Assembly (NCBI RefSeq): GCF_011065405.1
Contig: NZ_CP047056.1
Span: forward strand, 1,944,747 to 2,008,746
Direction of reading: 5' to 3'
Origin: Succinivibrio dextrinosolvens
GTDB lineage: Bacteria; Pseudomonadota; Gammaproteobacteria; Enterobacterales; Succinivibrionaceae
DNA: 64,000 nucleotides
A program made the translations under genes and the position numbers. Shown here in pieces: positions 41,000 to 49,760 of this stretch (position 1 is its first letter; each line of letters begins with the position of its first letter). Below the pieces are notes generated by a model. The model was not told the origin of the DNA and did no database searches. It saw only the letters and a program-made list of their open reading frames with translations.

Positions 41000-41026
41000 A
41001 AAAAAAATGGGGCAATTGCCCCATTC
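41000..41026 (-). terminator. gpmI terminator
   Basis: The palindrome AATGGGGCAATTGCCCCATT (41007-41026) is followed on the minus strand by a run of T. Confidence 0.85.
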
Positions 41027-41045
41027 ACATCTGAAATAATCTAGA

Positions 41046-42584
41046 TTATTCTTCGTCTAATTTTACGATTGACTTACCGGTCATCTCTGCAGGAATTTCC
41101 ATTCCCTTCAGATATAGCATGGTAGGAGCGATGTCTGATAGTCTGCCGTCTTTACGCATGGTAGCCTTTCTGCCGTAGTAAATGAATGGAACTGGCAGAT
41201 TGGTGTGAGCAGTGTAAGGAATGTTCTTCTCAAGATCCTTCATTCTCTCACAGTTACCGTGGTCAGCAGTGATTAAGCATTCACCGTCAACCTTCTTTAA
41301 TGACTCGATAACACGACCGATGCAGCTGTCAACAGCCTCAACTGCCTTAACAGCAGCCTCAAATACACCAGTGTGACCAACCATATCACCGTTAGGGTAG
41401 TTACAGATGATCATGTCATACTTGCCTGACTCGATAGCCTCACATAGCTTGTCGGTAAGTTCTTTTGAGCTCATCTCTGGCTGCAGATCATAGGTAGCAA
41501 CCTTAGGGCTCTGGATCAGAATTCTATCTTCGCCTGGGAATACAGTTTCAACACCACCGTTGAAGAAGAAGGTTACGTGAGCATACTTCTCAGTCTCTGA
41601 AATACGTAGCTGAGTCATACCCTTCTTAGACAGCCACTCACCAAGAGTGTTGGTTAAGTCTGCTGGTGGGAATGCACATGCAGTCTTGATGTCTGCAGCA
41701 TACTGGGTAAGCATTACGAAGCTTGCCAGTTTAGGAGTAACTTCACGTTTGAAGCCGTCGAAGTCAGCGTTAACGAATGAACGGGTAATCTGACGAGCGC
41801 GGTCTGCACGGAAGTTCATGAAAATCAGTGAATCACCATCGGTAATAGGAGCCTTGTCACCGATTACTGAAGCCTTGATGAACTCATCGTTCTCATCGCG
41901 GTCGTAAGCTGCCTGGATTGCAGCTTCAGCTGAGGCAAATGAAGCGAACTCGCTCTTGCCTTGTGTCAGAAGATCATAAGCCTGCTGTACACGATCCCAG
42001 CGGTTATCTCTATCCATTGCATAGTAACGGCCAACAATAGTTGCAACCTTACCTACACCAACTTCCTTGAAAGTATTCTCGATAACCTTTACGTACTCAA
42101 GAGCAGAACGAGGTGCTACGTCACGTCCGTCTGTGAATGCGTGGAAGTAGATCTTCTTGGCGCCACGCTTTGCTGCAAGCTTGATCATTGCAACAATGTG
42201 GTCCTGGTGAGAGTGAACACCACCTGGTGACATCAGACCCATGATGTGAACAGCTTTGTCAGCCTTTACAGCTGCATCAACAGCTTCACATAAAGTCTTG
42301 TTCTCAAAAAAATCACCATCAGCAATAGCCTTACCGATTCTGGTTAATTCCTGATAAACGATACGACCTGCACCGATGTTGGTATGACCAACTTCTGAGT
42401 TACCCATCTGACCGTCAGGTAGACCAACATCAATACCTGAAGCCTGAATGTCAGTATTTGCATAGTTAGCAACCAGACTGTCTAGAACTGGAGTCTTACC
42501 TGCTTTAACTGCGTTGAACTCTTTAACTGGATTATCTCCCCAACCATCCATGATAATCAGGGCAAGTGGTTTCTTGTTTGCCAT
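41046..42584 (-). CDS. gpmI: 2,3-bisphosphoglycerate-independent phosphoglycerate mutase
   Basis: Glycolytic 3-phosphoglycerate/2-phosphoglycerate interconversion, Mn-dependent, alkaline-phosphatase fold. [11 protein letters not shown] opens the protein; the catalytic Ser is in [45 protein letters not shown] and the C-terminal metal site [11 protein letters not shown] with [10 protein letters not shown] are present. The 512-residue length is normal. The E. coli counterpart is likewise divergent from yibN-(grxC)-secB-gpsA. Confidence 0.97.
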   Translation of the reverse strand: MANKKPLALIIMDGWGDNPVKEFNAVKAGKTPVLDSLVANYANTDIQASGIDVGLPDGQMGNSEVGHTNIGAGRIVYQELTRIGKAIADGDFFENKTLCEAVDAAVKADKAVHIMGLMSPGGVHSHQDHIVAMIKLAAKRGAKKIYFHAFTDGRDVAPRSALEYVKVIENTFKEVGVGKVATIVGRYYAMDRDNRWDRVQQAYDLLTQGKSEFASFASAEAAIQAAYDRDENDEFIKASVIGDKAPITDGDSLIFMNFRADRARQITRSFVNADFDGFKREVTPKLASFVMLTQYAADIKTACAFPPADLTNTLGEWLSKKGMTQLRISETEKYAHVTFFFNGGVETVFPGEDRILIQSPKVATYDLQPEMSSKELTDKLCEAIESGKYDMIICNYPNGDMVGHTGVFEAAVKAVEAVDSCIGRVIESLKKVDGECLITADHGNCERMKDLEKNIPYTAHTNLPVPFIYYGRKATMRKDGRLSDIAPTMLYLKGMEIPAEMTGKSIVKLDEE

Positions 42585-42947
42585 ACTTTACTTCTCTTTT
42601 AAAAAATAATCGTGAACTGCGTTTAACCACCGTACACGACAGGTTATAAAACTTATGCTATTTTAGCGTGTTTTCGTGAATTTTTAACGTCTTTTGTGGA
42701 AATATTCTCAATAAGTGAAAATTAAGCGCAAATATTAAAGAAAATGCTTATAAATTATGAAATTATTTATTCTAATTATTATGATGCAGACTAGCTTTTT
42801 ATGCAGAAGAAAGAACAAATCTGTTTAAAAGAGTAAACGACCTTGCTGTTAGCGGTTTTAAATGTGATTAAGGTGTTTTTTGCGTCGGTTTAAATATGGT
42901 AAAATCGGGAATTAAATTTTTTTATTAAACAAAAAAGAGGTGTTGTT
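42585..42947. promoter_or_regulatory. Divergent gpmI / yibN spacer
   Basis: 363 bases without an ORF. A likely plus-strand -10 (TGGTAAAAT) lies at about 42897, about 50 bases before yibN. Nothing else stands out. Confidence 0.4.
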
Positions 42948-43412
42948 GTGGGAGATTTTTTCTCATCTGTTGATTTTCAGGAACTTTTAGCTTTCGCCGA
43001 GCGTCACACCTTGATGGTTTTTGTATTTATCGCTGTTTTAGCAGGATTAATCTACACTCAGGTTCGCATCATGCTTGCACGTATTCAGAAGTTAAGTTCA
43101 AACGTTGCAACTGCAATGGTTAATCATGAAAACGGTGTATATGTTGATGTAAGACCTGCAAGTCTGTTTACTAAAGGTCATATCACAGGTGCTATTAATA
43201 TTGTGCTTGTTGACATCAAACAGGGTAAATTAAACCGTATTGAAAGCTACAAAGATAAGCCTGTAGTTCTTGTTGGAAAGGACAAGATGGATTCAGACTG
43301 TTTCAATGCAGCTGTTTCTTTAAAGAAGCAGGGATATACCAAGGTTTATTCATTAGAAGGCGGTATTGCTCAGTGGGCAATGGACAACCTTCCATTATCA
43401 ACTAAAAACTAA
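42948..43412 (+). CDS. yibN: Membrane-anchored rhodanese-like protein (YibN family), catalytic Cys apparently missing
   Basis: 154 residues starting GTG, with AGAGG 7 bases upstream. One N-terminal membrane helix (LMVFVFIAVLAGLIYTQV) is followed by a rhodanese domain: VYVDVRPASLFTKGHITGAINI, then the active-site loop, then KVYSLEGGIAQW. In active rhodaneses the loop after the fourth strand reads C-x(4-5)-R; here it is VVLVGKDKMDSD, with Gly at the Cys position, so sulfurtransfer is unlikely. The gene keeps the conserved place before secB, but grxC, present between them in E. coli, is absent. Confidence 0.85.
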   Translation: MGDFFSSVDFQELLAFAERHTLMVFVFIAVLAGLIYTQVRIMLARIQKLSSNVATAMVNHENGVYVDVRPASLFTKGHITGAINIVLVDIKQGKLNRIESYKDKPVVLVGKDKMDSDCFNAAVSLKKQGYTKVYSLEGGIAQWAMDNLPLSTKN

Positions 43413-43436
43413 TAATTAATTCATAAGGAAATAAAA

Positions 43437-43946
43437 ATGTCAGATAACGCTACTTCACAGCAGAATCAGCCAGCTTTTGATATTCTGCGTCTATACTCAA
43501 AGGACTGTTCTTTAGAGACTCCTAATATTCCACAGATTTTCTCAAAGGAGTGGAAGCCAGAAATCAAGATTGATTTCGAGGCTAAGCCAATGAAGCTGAA
43601 CGAGGAAACCTATGAGGTTGACTTAAGAGTAACCGCTACCTGCAAGCTAGGTGAGGAAGTTGCCTTTATCTGTGAAGTTCACCAGGCTGGTTTATTCTTA
43701 ATCAAGAATGTTGATGAGGCTACTCTGGATTATCTGTTAAGCGGTGTTGCTCCTAACATCCTGTTCCCATATGCACGTGAGCATATTTCAACACTTGTTA
43801 ACAAGGCAACCTTCCCTCCATTAACTTTACGTCCAATTAATTTCGAGGCTATGTATCGCTCTCGTCAGCAGGAAGCTGCTGCCGCTGCAGCTGCAAAGTC
43901 AGATGTAGCTAACGGTGCTGATTCAGAACAGGCTCCACAAGCTTAA
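43437..43946 (+). CDS. secB: Protein-export chaperone SecB
   Basis: Tetrameric cytosolic chaperone that hands unfolded precursors to SecA. FDILRLYSKDCSLETPNIPQIF is the family opening; NILFPYAREHISTLVNKATFPPLTLRPINFEAMY is the conserved C-terminal core. The 169-residue chain ends in an Ala/Gln-rich tail. gpsA begins 5 bases later. Confidence 0.96.
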   Translation: MSDNATSQQNQPAFDILRLYSKDCSLETPNIPQIFSKEWKPEIKIDFEAKPMKLNEETYEVDLRVTATCKLGEEVAFICEVHQAGLFLIKNVDEATLDYLLSGVAPNILFPYAREHISTLVNKATFPPLTLRPINFEAMYRSRQQEAAAAAAAKSDVANGADSEQAPQA

Positions 43947-43951
43947 TTACT

Positions 43952-44956
43952 ATGAGCAGTTTTAACAGCGCTTTAGGTGTTATAGGTGCTGGTTCCTATG
44001 GAACCGCACTTGCTCAGTCTACAGCATCAAAGGGACTTCCTGTGATGCTGTGGTGCAGAAAGCCTGAGACCGCGAAACTTCTTCAGACCTCAAGAGAAAA
44101 CGCCAAATATCTTCCTGGTATCCGATTTGAGGAAACACTTACAGTTACTTCTTCTCTAGAGGAGGTAATGTCCAGTTGCAGAACTATTCTCGTAGTAGTT
44201 CCCTCTCATACCTTTGCTGACGTGTTAACTCAGATCAGGCAGTTTATTACTCCTGAGCACAGAATCGCCTGGGCTACAAAAGGAATGGATCTGAATACAG
44301 GAAAGCTTCTAAGTGAGGTTGCTTCCGATGTTCTTGGATCAGATGTTCCAATGGCGGCTCTTTCTGGACCAACCTTTGCGGTTGAACTTGCAAAAGGTCT
44401 TCCTACAGCAATTGCTGCTGCAGGAACCAACAGTGATTTTATAAAAGATTTTATTGAGCTTATGCATACCAAGACTTTCCGAATTTATGAGAATTCGGAT
44501 CTTCTGGGAATGCAGCTTGGTGGTGCCATCAAAAACGTTATTGCTATCGGTGCTGGTCTCTCCGATGGACTTGGTTTTGGTGCCAATGCCAGAACAGCTC
44601 TGATATCAAGAGGTCTTGCAGAAATGACAAGGCTTGGTCTTGCATTCGGTGCTACAGAGAAATCTTTTATGGGATTGTCTGGTTTGGGCGATCTGATCTT
44701 AACCTGTACAGATAATCAGTCCAGAAACAGAAGATTCGGATTCCTATTAGGAAAGGGATTAAGCTGTCAGGCTGCCTTAGATAAGATTGGTCAGGTTGTT
44801 GAAGGCTATACCATGAGTAAGGTTGTTCGCAATCTTTGTGAAAAGAAAGGTGTTCAGATGCCTATCTGCCATGAGGTATATGAAATTATATACAATGGCA
44901 AATCTGGACTTGATGCAGCCATGTCTCTTTTAGGCCGTTCTCTGAAATCAGAATAA
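43952..44956 (+). CDS. gpsA: Glycerol-3-phosphate dehydrogenase [NAD(P)+]
   Basis: Makes sn-glycerol-3-phosphate for phospholipids. The nucleotide-binding motif GAGSYGTALAQ is near the N-terminus. The signature LSGPTFAVELAKGLPTA and the catalytic-Lys helix GGAIKNVIAIGAG are present. The end region contains GQVVEGYTMSK. At 334 residues it is normal. It ends the yibN-secB-gpsA unit. Confidence 0.96.
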   Translation: MSSFNSALGVIGAGSYGTALAQSTASKGLPVMLWCRKPETAKLLQTSRENAKYLPGIRFEETLTVTSSLEEVMSSCRTILVVVPSHTFADVLTQIRQFITPEHRIAWATKGMDLNTGKLLSEVASDVLGSDVPMAALSGPTFAVELAKGLPTAIAAAGTNSDFIKDFIELMHTKTFRIYENSDLLGMQLGGAIKNVIAIGAGLSDGLGFGANARTALISRGLAEMTRLGLAFGATEKSFMGLSGLGDLILTCTDNQSRNRRFGFLLGKGLSCQAALDKIGQVVEGYTMSKVVRNLCEKKGVQMPICHEVYEIIYNGKSGLDAAMSLLGRSLKSE

Positions 44957-44958
44957 TG

Positions 44959-44978
44959 AATGCCTCATAGAGGCATTA
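44959..44978 (+). terminator. gpsA terminator
   Basis: AATGCCTC and GAGGCATT arms with a 3-base loop, followed by a T-rich tail. The stretch to 45167 also has an imperfect CGTG.GCTATT / AATAGC.CACG hairpin at about 45130-45157 that may end the minus-strand small-gene pair. Confidence 0.7.
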
Positions 44979-45167
44979 TTTCTCTCTCTGCTATTCCTTT
45001 TTTTACTATATCTCTTGATAGGAATTATTGTTTTCTTATTCTGCAGAAAACTCTTTGAATAAAATGAGTTTTCAGCTGAAAACAAGAAATAACAATATAT
45101 AAAGAAAGATTTGAAGAGATTATTAATGTCGTGAGCTATTAATAAATAGCACACGATACAGATAGAG

Positions 45168-45365
45168 TTAAGCTGCCTTAACTCGGATGTAGTTGTAGTG
45201 TTCACCGCCTAAATCACAGAATTGACGGTTATAGTTTAGGGCGATTTTCTGTGCAGTTGCTTCACAGAATTCCTTTGCACCTGCAGGTGAGCTCATCCAG
45301 TTTTCACCATAGCCCAGATACATGATTTCGCCTCTCATAATTTTAACAACGTTGTATTTTGTCAT
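45168..45365 (-). CDS. Small hypothetical protein
   Basis: 65 residues from ATG 45365, chosen because AGGG lies 7 bases upstream; the frame opens further back to 45407 without such support. The protein contains MYLGYGENWMSSPAGAKEFCEATAQKIALNYNRQF and two Cys residues. No signal peptide and no family that I recognise. The frame overlaps the 3' end of the next small gene by 23 bases, so the two are probably one transcript. Confidence 0.65.
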   Translation of the reverse strand: MTKYNVVKIMRGEIMYLGYGENWMSSPAGAKEFCEATAQKIALNYNRQFCDLGGEHYNYIRVKAA

Positions 45366-45540
45366 TGGTTTCCCTAATTCTTGATTGCCCAGATATATAA
45401 AAGGCAATACCTATTACTGCAAAAACAAGTTTATACATGTTGTGTCGCGAGTTCTCGCTGGTAAGTCCAAACAGGAACAGTGCGTTGGATGCAGATCCTA
45501 ATACAAAATAAACCAAAGGTAAAGATATGATCGTGCTCAC
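45343..45540 (-). CDS. Small two-helix membrane protein
   Basis: 65 residues starting GTG, with AGGAGA 8 bases upstream, a strong ribosome site. Two hydrophobic segments (LPLVYFVLGSASNALFLFGL and YKLVFAVIGIAFYISG) flank a short polar loop. It overlaps the downstream hypothetical gene. Unrecognised; the pair is possibly a small membrane-linked module. Confidence 0.65.
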   Translation of the reverse strand: MSTIISLPLVYFVLGSASNALFLFGLTSENSRHNMYKLVFAVIGIAFYISGQSRIRETNDKIQRC

Positions 45541-45857
45541 AGAATAATCTCCTGTCTTTTGTATTTGATAAACATCATATTTATTTCTTTTTAAGGTTAC
45601 ACAAAGAATACGTGATACAGATTAGATTTTACTTAGAGGAATCGCAAAAAGGTGATTTTTTTCAATAGCTGGATTTAACTTCAGAATTTTTTTGAGCCTC
45701 AGCCGTTCCGCTTAAAGACAATTATTTACGCGATGAGTTTGTACAACGTAGCTGCAAGCCTCTTCATTTTAGTGCAAGCTTATTTATCATTTATGCTTTA
45801 ATGGTTTATAAAATATAATGACAGACAGTATCCTAACTATGAGATTTAACTGTCTGT
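45541..45857 (+). promoter_or_regulatory. iorA promoter with inverted repeat over start site and start codon
   Basis: -10 TATAAT lies at 45814-45819. A perfect 9-bp inverted repeat, ACAGACAGT (45821-45829) and ACTGTCTGT (45849-45857), spans from the transcription start to the GTG start codon, with no obvious ribosome site between. It could be an operator for a repressor or, if transcription starts upstream, a hairpin that hides the start codon. The 5' part of this 315-base gap shows nothing. Confidence 0.5.
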
Positions 45858-47661
45858 GAAAAAAGAATATATAATGGGTAACAGTGCCATTGCTCTAGGA
45901 GCATTGTGTTCTGGTGTGAAGCTGGTGGCAGGATATCCTGGCACTCCCTCTACTGAAATTATTGAAACCATCTGTAAGGTTCCTCATAAGGGGGTGCACC
46001 TTGAGTGGTCCGTAAACGAGAAAGCCGCTATGGAGGTAGCAGCAGCTGGTGCCTATGCCGGGGCCCGTACTATGGTCACTATGAAACAGGTAGGTCTTAA
46101 TGTAGCCTCAGATCCTCTGATGAGTCTTGCTTATGTGGGAGTCAGGGGCGGTATGGTGATTGTGGTTGCAGATGATCCCGGACCTATATCTTCACAGACA
46201 GAGCAGGATACCAGACGTTTTGCTTCTTTCTGTAGAATTCCTGTCCTTGATCCATCCTCTCCGGAGGAGGCCTTTGACATGGTCAAAGATGCCTTTGTAC
46301 TCTCAGAAAAATATCACACACCCGTGATTCTAAGACCGACTACCAGAGTCTGTCACGGTTATGCCTCAATAAGTTTCGATGAAAATTATGAGGCTAAAGA
46401 TCCTTCCGGTTTTGAAAAGGACAGTTCAAAGTGGGTTATTTTTCCTAAACTCTCATACAACAATCACCGCCTGATTGAGGAGCGTTTACCTGTCATTGCA
46501 GAGGATTTGTCCTCATATGGTTATAACCGAATCATAAAAGACAGTAAGAAAAGCTGCAAGGCGGTGCTGGCTTCAGGAATTTCTCTTGCCTATGTCAGAG
46601 AATGTACCTCTAATCTGGATCTTAAGGTTATCGGTATTGCCAGTGCCTTCCCACTTCCAAAGAGATTCCTTTTAGAAGCGTTAAATGGAGTTGATGAGCT
46701 AATCTGTTTTGAAGAGTTAAGTCCTTTTCTTGAGGAGGAGCTTTTAAAACTATGTGGCGAACATCAGCTTAAAATCAGAATTAAAGGCAAGCTTACAGGT
46801 GATGTTCCTCATTCAGGAGAGCTTGGAGTTAATAAAGTTCAGTCCATTCTCAATAAGTTTTTAGGTCGTAATGATAAGTCTGAAGGGATCTCCTTTACGG
46901 AAAAAATACCGGATCCTCCTCAAAGACCTCCTGTTTTATGTGCCGGATGCCCACACCGCGGCTCCTTCTATGCGGTGAAAGTAGCCACAGGCAGAAAGAA
47001 AACCTATCTGTGTGGAGATATTGGCTGCTATACCCTTGGAAATGCGTTGCCTCTTGATATGGTTGACACCTGTCTGTGTATGGGCGCAGGTATTACTATG
47101 GCACAGGGATTTAATCATCTTGACAAAGAGGCAAAGTCCTTTGCATTCATCGGAGACTCCACTTTTTTTGCCTCTGGTATCAGTGGCATTGTTAACGCTG
47201 TTTACAACGAGGCTGATATCACTGTCTGTATCCTTGATAATGCGACAACCGCGATGACAGGACATCAGCCACATCCAGGAACCGGTTTCAATCTTCAGGG
47301 AAACTATGTGGATAAGATTGACATAGAATCGGTTTTAAAGGGTATTGGGGTTAAGAAGGTTATGACAGTCAATCCGCATGATCTGAAGGCTTCAGTGGCT
47401 GCTGTTAAGGAATGCATGAAAGTAGATGGAGTCAAGGCGATTATCTTTAGAGCTCCATGTATTTCCATTGTAAAACTCAAGGATAAATGCAGAGTAATGG
47501 ATAAGTGCAGCAACTGCAATATCTGCATCAATAAATTAGGCTGTCCTGCCATGAGTCTTAAAAACGATAAGGTAGTGATAGATGAAAGTTTGTGCGTTGG
47601 CTGTACTCTATGTGCTCAGCTGTGTCCACATAAAGCAATAGAGAGAATACATCATGAATAA
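45856..47661 (+). CDS. iorA: Indolepyruvate ferredoxin oxidoreductase alpha subunit
   Basis: Oxidatively decarboxylates aryl pyruvates from aromatic amino acids to aryl-acetyl-CoA, reducing ferredoxin. The 601-residue chain starts with the pyrimidine-binding domain (GNSAIALGALCSGVKLVAGYPGTPSTEI). The TPP site contains LCGDIGCYTLG and IGDSTFFASGISGIVNAVYN with LDNATTAMTGHQPHPG. It ends in an 8-Fe ferredoxin domain, CSNCNICINKLGCP and CVGCTLCAQLCP. Start GTG 45856. iorB overlaps by 8 bases. Confidence 0.95.
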   Translation: MKKEYIMGNSAIALGALCSGVKLVAGYPGTPSTEIIETICKVPHKGVHLEWSVNEKAAMEVAAAGAYAGARTMVTMKQVGLNVASDPLMSLAYVGVRGGMVIVVADDPGPISSQTEQDTRRFASFCRIPVLDPSSPEEAFDMVKDAFVLSEKYHTPVILRPTTRVCHGYASISFDENYEAKDPSGFEKDSSKWVIFPKLSYNNHRLIEERLPVIAEDLSSYGYNRIIKDSKKSCKAVLASGISLAYVRECTSNLDLKVIGIASAFPLPKRFLLEALNGVDELICFEELSPFLEEELLKLCGEHQLKIRIKGKLTGDVPHSGELGVNKVQSILNKFLGRNDKSEGISFTEKIPDPPQRPPVLCAGCPHRGSFYAVKVATGRKKTYLCGDIGCYTLGNALPLDMVDTCLCMGAGITMAQGFNHLDKEAKSFAFIGDSTFFASGISGIVNAVYNEADITVCILDNATTAMTGHQPHPGTGFNLQGNYVDKIDIESVLKGIGVKKVMTVNPHDLKASVAAVKECMKVDGVKAIIFRAPCISIVKLKDKCRVMDKCSNCNICINKLGCPAMSLKNDKVVIDESLCVGCTLCAQLCPHKAIERIHHE

Positions 47662-48253
47662 GAATATTCTAATCTGTGGTGTCGGTGGTCAGGGCACAGT
47701 ACTTTCATCAAGAATTCTGGCTTCTGCCTTTATGAGTGAAGGTCACACCGTTCACTCCGCCGAAACCATAGGTATGGCACAGCGAGGTGGAAGTGTCGTA
47801 AGTCATGTGAGAGTCGGGGATGAGGTTTTTTCTCCACTGATCCCAGAAGGTAGAGCTGATTTGATTTTAGCCTTTGAGCCTGGCGAGGCAGCAGCATGTT
47901 TAAAATATTTAACTGCAAATGGCTGTGTGATTTTAAATTCCCATCCTATTCCTCCTGTTACTGTTTCCTTAAAAGGATGCTCCTATAATGAGAAAGCTAT
48001 ATTTACTTTTTTAAGTTCGCAGAAAATAAGACATGCAACCGTAAGCTCAGATGAGCTTATAAAAAAATTCGGTTCGGTTAAATACTTTAATATTCTGATT
48101 CTTGGAGTAGCCTCCGGCATGGATGTGCTTGGAGTGAGTGCTCAAAGCATCGAATCTCAGATTGAAAAACTTGTCAAAGAGAAATTTGTGGCAATCAATA
48201 AAGAAGTTTTTAATGCAGGTTATGAAATAGGATTAAAAAATGCTGCTGAATGA
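47654..48253 (+). CDS. iorB: Indolepyruvate ferredoxin oxidoreductase beta subunit
   Basis: Gamma-type 2-oxoacid oxidoreductase domain that completes the IOR heterodimer. NILICGVGGQGTVLSSRILASAF opens it, then ETIGMAQRGGSVVSHVRVG, the family marks. At 199 residues the length is normal. It overlaps both neighbours (8 and 14 bases), implying coupled translation of iorA-iorB-paaK. Confidence 0.94.
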   Translation: MNKNILICGVGGQGTVLSSRILASAFMSEGHTVHSAETIGMAQRGGSVVSHVRVGDEVFSPLIPEGRADLILAFEPGEAAACLKYLTANGCVILNSHPIPPVTVSLKGCSYNEKAIFTFLSSQKIRHATVSSDELIKKFGSVKYFNILILGVASGMDVLGVSAQSIESQIEKLVKEKFVAINKEVFNAGYEIGLKNAAE

Positions 48254-49484
48254 AAGACAACTTGAGCTGGTAGACAGACAGATAAAAAGACTTATAAAAA
48301 CAGACAGTTTCTATGGTCAAAAATATCGTGAATTGGGATTAAATGGCTGTTCCTGTCAGGCGGATTTTGACAGAATTCCCTTCTCCTCAAAGGAGGATCT
48401 GCGCTTTGCCTATCCACTTGGTATTCAGGCTGTAGATGACAGGGAGGTAGTCAGAATTCACTCCTCATCTGGTACTACAGGAAAGCCTGTGATTATACCT
48501 TACACTGCAAAAGATGTAGAGGACTGGGCTACCATGTTCTGTCGCTGTTATGAAATTGCAGGAATTACCAGTCATGACCGAATTCAGATCACTCCTGGTT
48601 ATGGTCTGTGGACTGCAGGTATTGGTTTTCAGGCAGGCTGTGAGAAACTTGGTGCTATGGCTATTCCTATGGGTCCTGGTAATACCGAAAAGCAGCTTCA
48701 GATGATGATTGACTTAAAGTCAACCGTAATCTGTGCCACTTCATCATATGCATTGCTTCTCTCTGAGGAAATCTCCAGACGAGGTCTTAAGGATCAGATT
48801 TTCTTAAAGAAAGGTGTAATCGGCTCTGAGCGCTGGAGTGACAAGATGCGTAATACAATCAGGAACAGCCTGGGTATTGAGCTTTTTGACATCTATGGCC
48901 TTACAGAGATTTACGGTCCTGGTATCGGCATCAGTTGTGAACAAAACAGCGGCATGCATTATTTTGACGATTACGTATATATCGAAATCATTGATCCTGT
49001 AACTGGCGAGCGTGTGGAAGACGGTAAGAGTGGAGAAATCGTTATTACAACTCTTGTAAAGGAAGGAGCTCCGCTGCTACGATTTAGAACACACGATCTT
49101 TCAAGAATTATCCCTGGTAAATGTGCCTGTGGACGTGATTACCCTCGTCTTGATGTTATCACCGGCAGAAGTGATGACATGTTCAAGATCCACGGTGTCA
49201 ACATGTTCCCAAGTCAGATTGAAAGTATTTTGGGAATGGTTGACGGTGTTGGCAGTGAGTATCGTATTATCCTTGGTAAGGATGTTGAAACTCGCCGTGA
49301 CGTTCTGCATGTTACCGCTGAAGCTGAAGGCAGAGTGGATTTTGCTGAAACAGCACGCAGAATCTCAAAGCTGGTAAAATCTAAATTTGGTGTAACTCCA
49401 AAGGTTGCAATTGTCCCTGCAGGAACACTTGCCCGCAGTGAGAAGAAGACCAAACGAGTTGAAGATCAGCGAGAAAAGGTTTAG
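48240..49484 (+). CDS. Phenylacetate-CoA ligase family protein
   Basis: Adenylate-forming acyl-CoA ligase of 414 residues. The AMP-binding P-loop is HSSSGTTGKPVIIPYT. The ITPGYGLWTAGIGF region, then FDIYGLTEIYGPGIGISCE and the hinge LDVITGRSDDMFKIHGVNMFPSQIE, are typical of PaaK. With IorAB it would interconvert aryl acids and aryl-acetyl-CoA. Run backwards it would yield ATP from CoA thioesters made from aromatic amino acids, a known pairing in anaerobes. Direction is inference. Confidence 0.9.
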   Translation: MLLNERQLELVDRQIKRLIKTDSFYGQKYRELGLNGCSCQADFDRIPFSSKEDLRFAYPLGIQAVDDREVVRIHSSSGTTGKPVIIPYTAKDVEDWATMFCRCYEIAGITSHDRIQITPGYGLWTAGIGFQAGCEKLGAMAIPMGPGNTEKQLQMMIDLKSTVICATSSYALLLSEEISRRGLKDQIFLKKGVIGSERWSDKMRNTIRNSLGIELFDIYGLTEIYGPGIGISCEQNSGMHYFDDYVYIEIIDPVTGERVEDGKSGEIVITTLVKEGAPLLRFRTHDLSRIIPGKCACGRDYPRLDVITGRSDDMFKIHGVNMFPSQIESILGMVDGVGSEYRIILGKDVETRRDVLHVTAEAEGRVDFAETARRISKLVKSKFGVTPKVAIVPAGTLARSEKKTKRVEDQREKV

Positions 49485-49566
49485 ACGAGTATATTCTCAA
49501 GAGTTTTATTGTCTTTACAATGACAAAAAAACTTTCAGACAATATTTACTAAAAACAGTCAGAACT

Positions 49567-49590
49567 GGTGTAGATAAGCCGGATTCTGTC
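49567..49590 (-). pseudogene. Fragment resembling the 3' end of RNase P RNA
   Basis: On the minus strand the 24 bases contain ACAGAATCCGGCTTAT, the near-universal 3' part of bacterial RNase P RNA, followed by CTACACC. The upstream 190 bases hold a terminator and lack the GAGGAAAGTCC block, and nfuA begins beyond, so there is no room for a full rnpB gene. It may be a remnant or an att-like duplication. The rest of 49485-49680 has nothing recognisable. Confidence 0.5.
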
Positions 49591-49680
49591 TGTTTAATTT
49601 TCAACATAATGTAGCGAATACTTAATGAGGTTATGTCGTTCTTCGGAAATGACATCCAATGGTGATAAGATCTTTCTGCT

Positions 49681-49711
49681 AAAAAAAAAGACCTCGATAA
49701 GGATCGAGGTC
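49681..49711 (-). terminator. nfuA terminator
   Basis: GACCTCGAT/ATCGAGGTC arms (49690-49711) with a 4-base loop, followed on the minus strand by nine T. Confidence 0.85.
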
Positions 49712-49722
49712 AGGAATCAAAC

Positions 49723-49755
49723 AAGGTTCCTCTTCAAAAGGCTGGAACCTTTTTT
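49723..49755 (+). terminator. Terminator for the iorA-iorB-paaK unit
   Basis: AAGGTTCC and GGAACCTT arms (49723-49751) with a 13-base loop and a run of T on the plus strand, about 240 bases after paaK. Confidence 0.7.
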
Positions 49756-49760
49756 GCTTA

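Noticed and set aside
49567-49760. Full RNase P RNA gene
   Set aside because: The interval is too short, contains two terminators and lacks the 5' conserved core.
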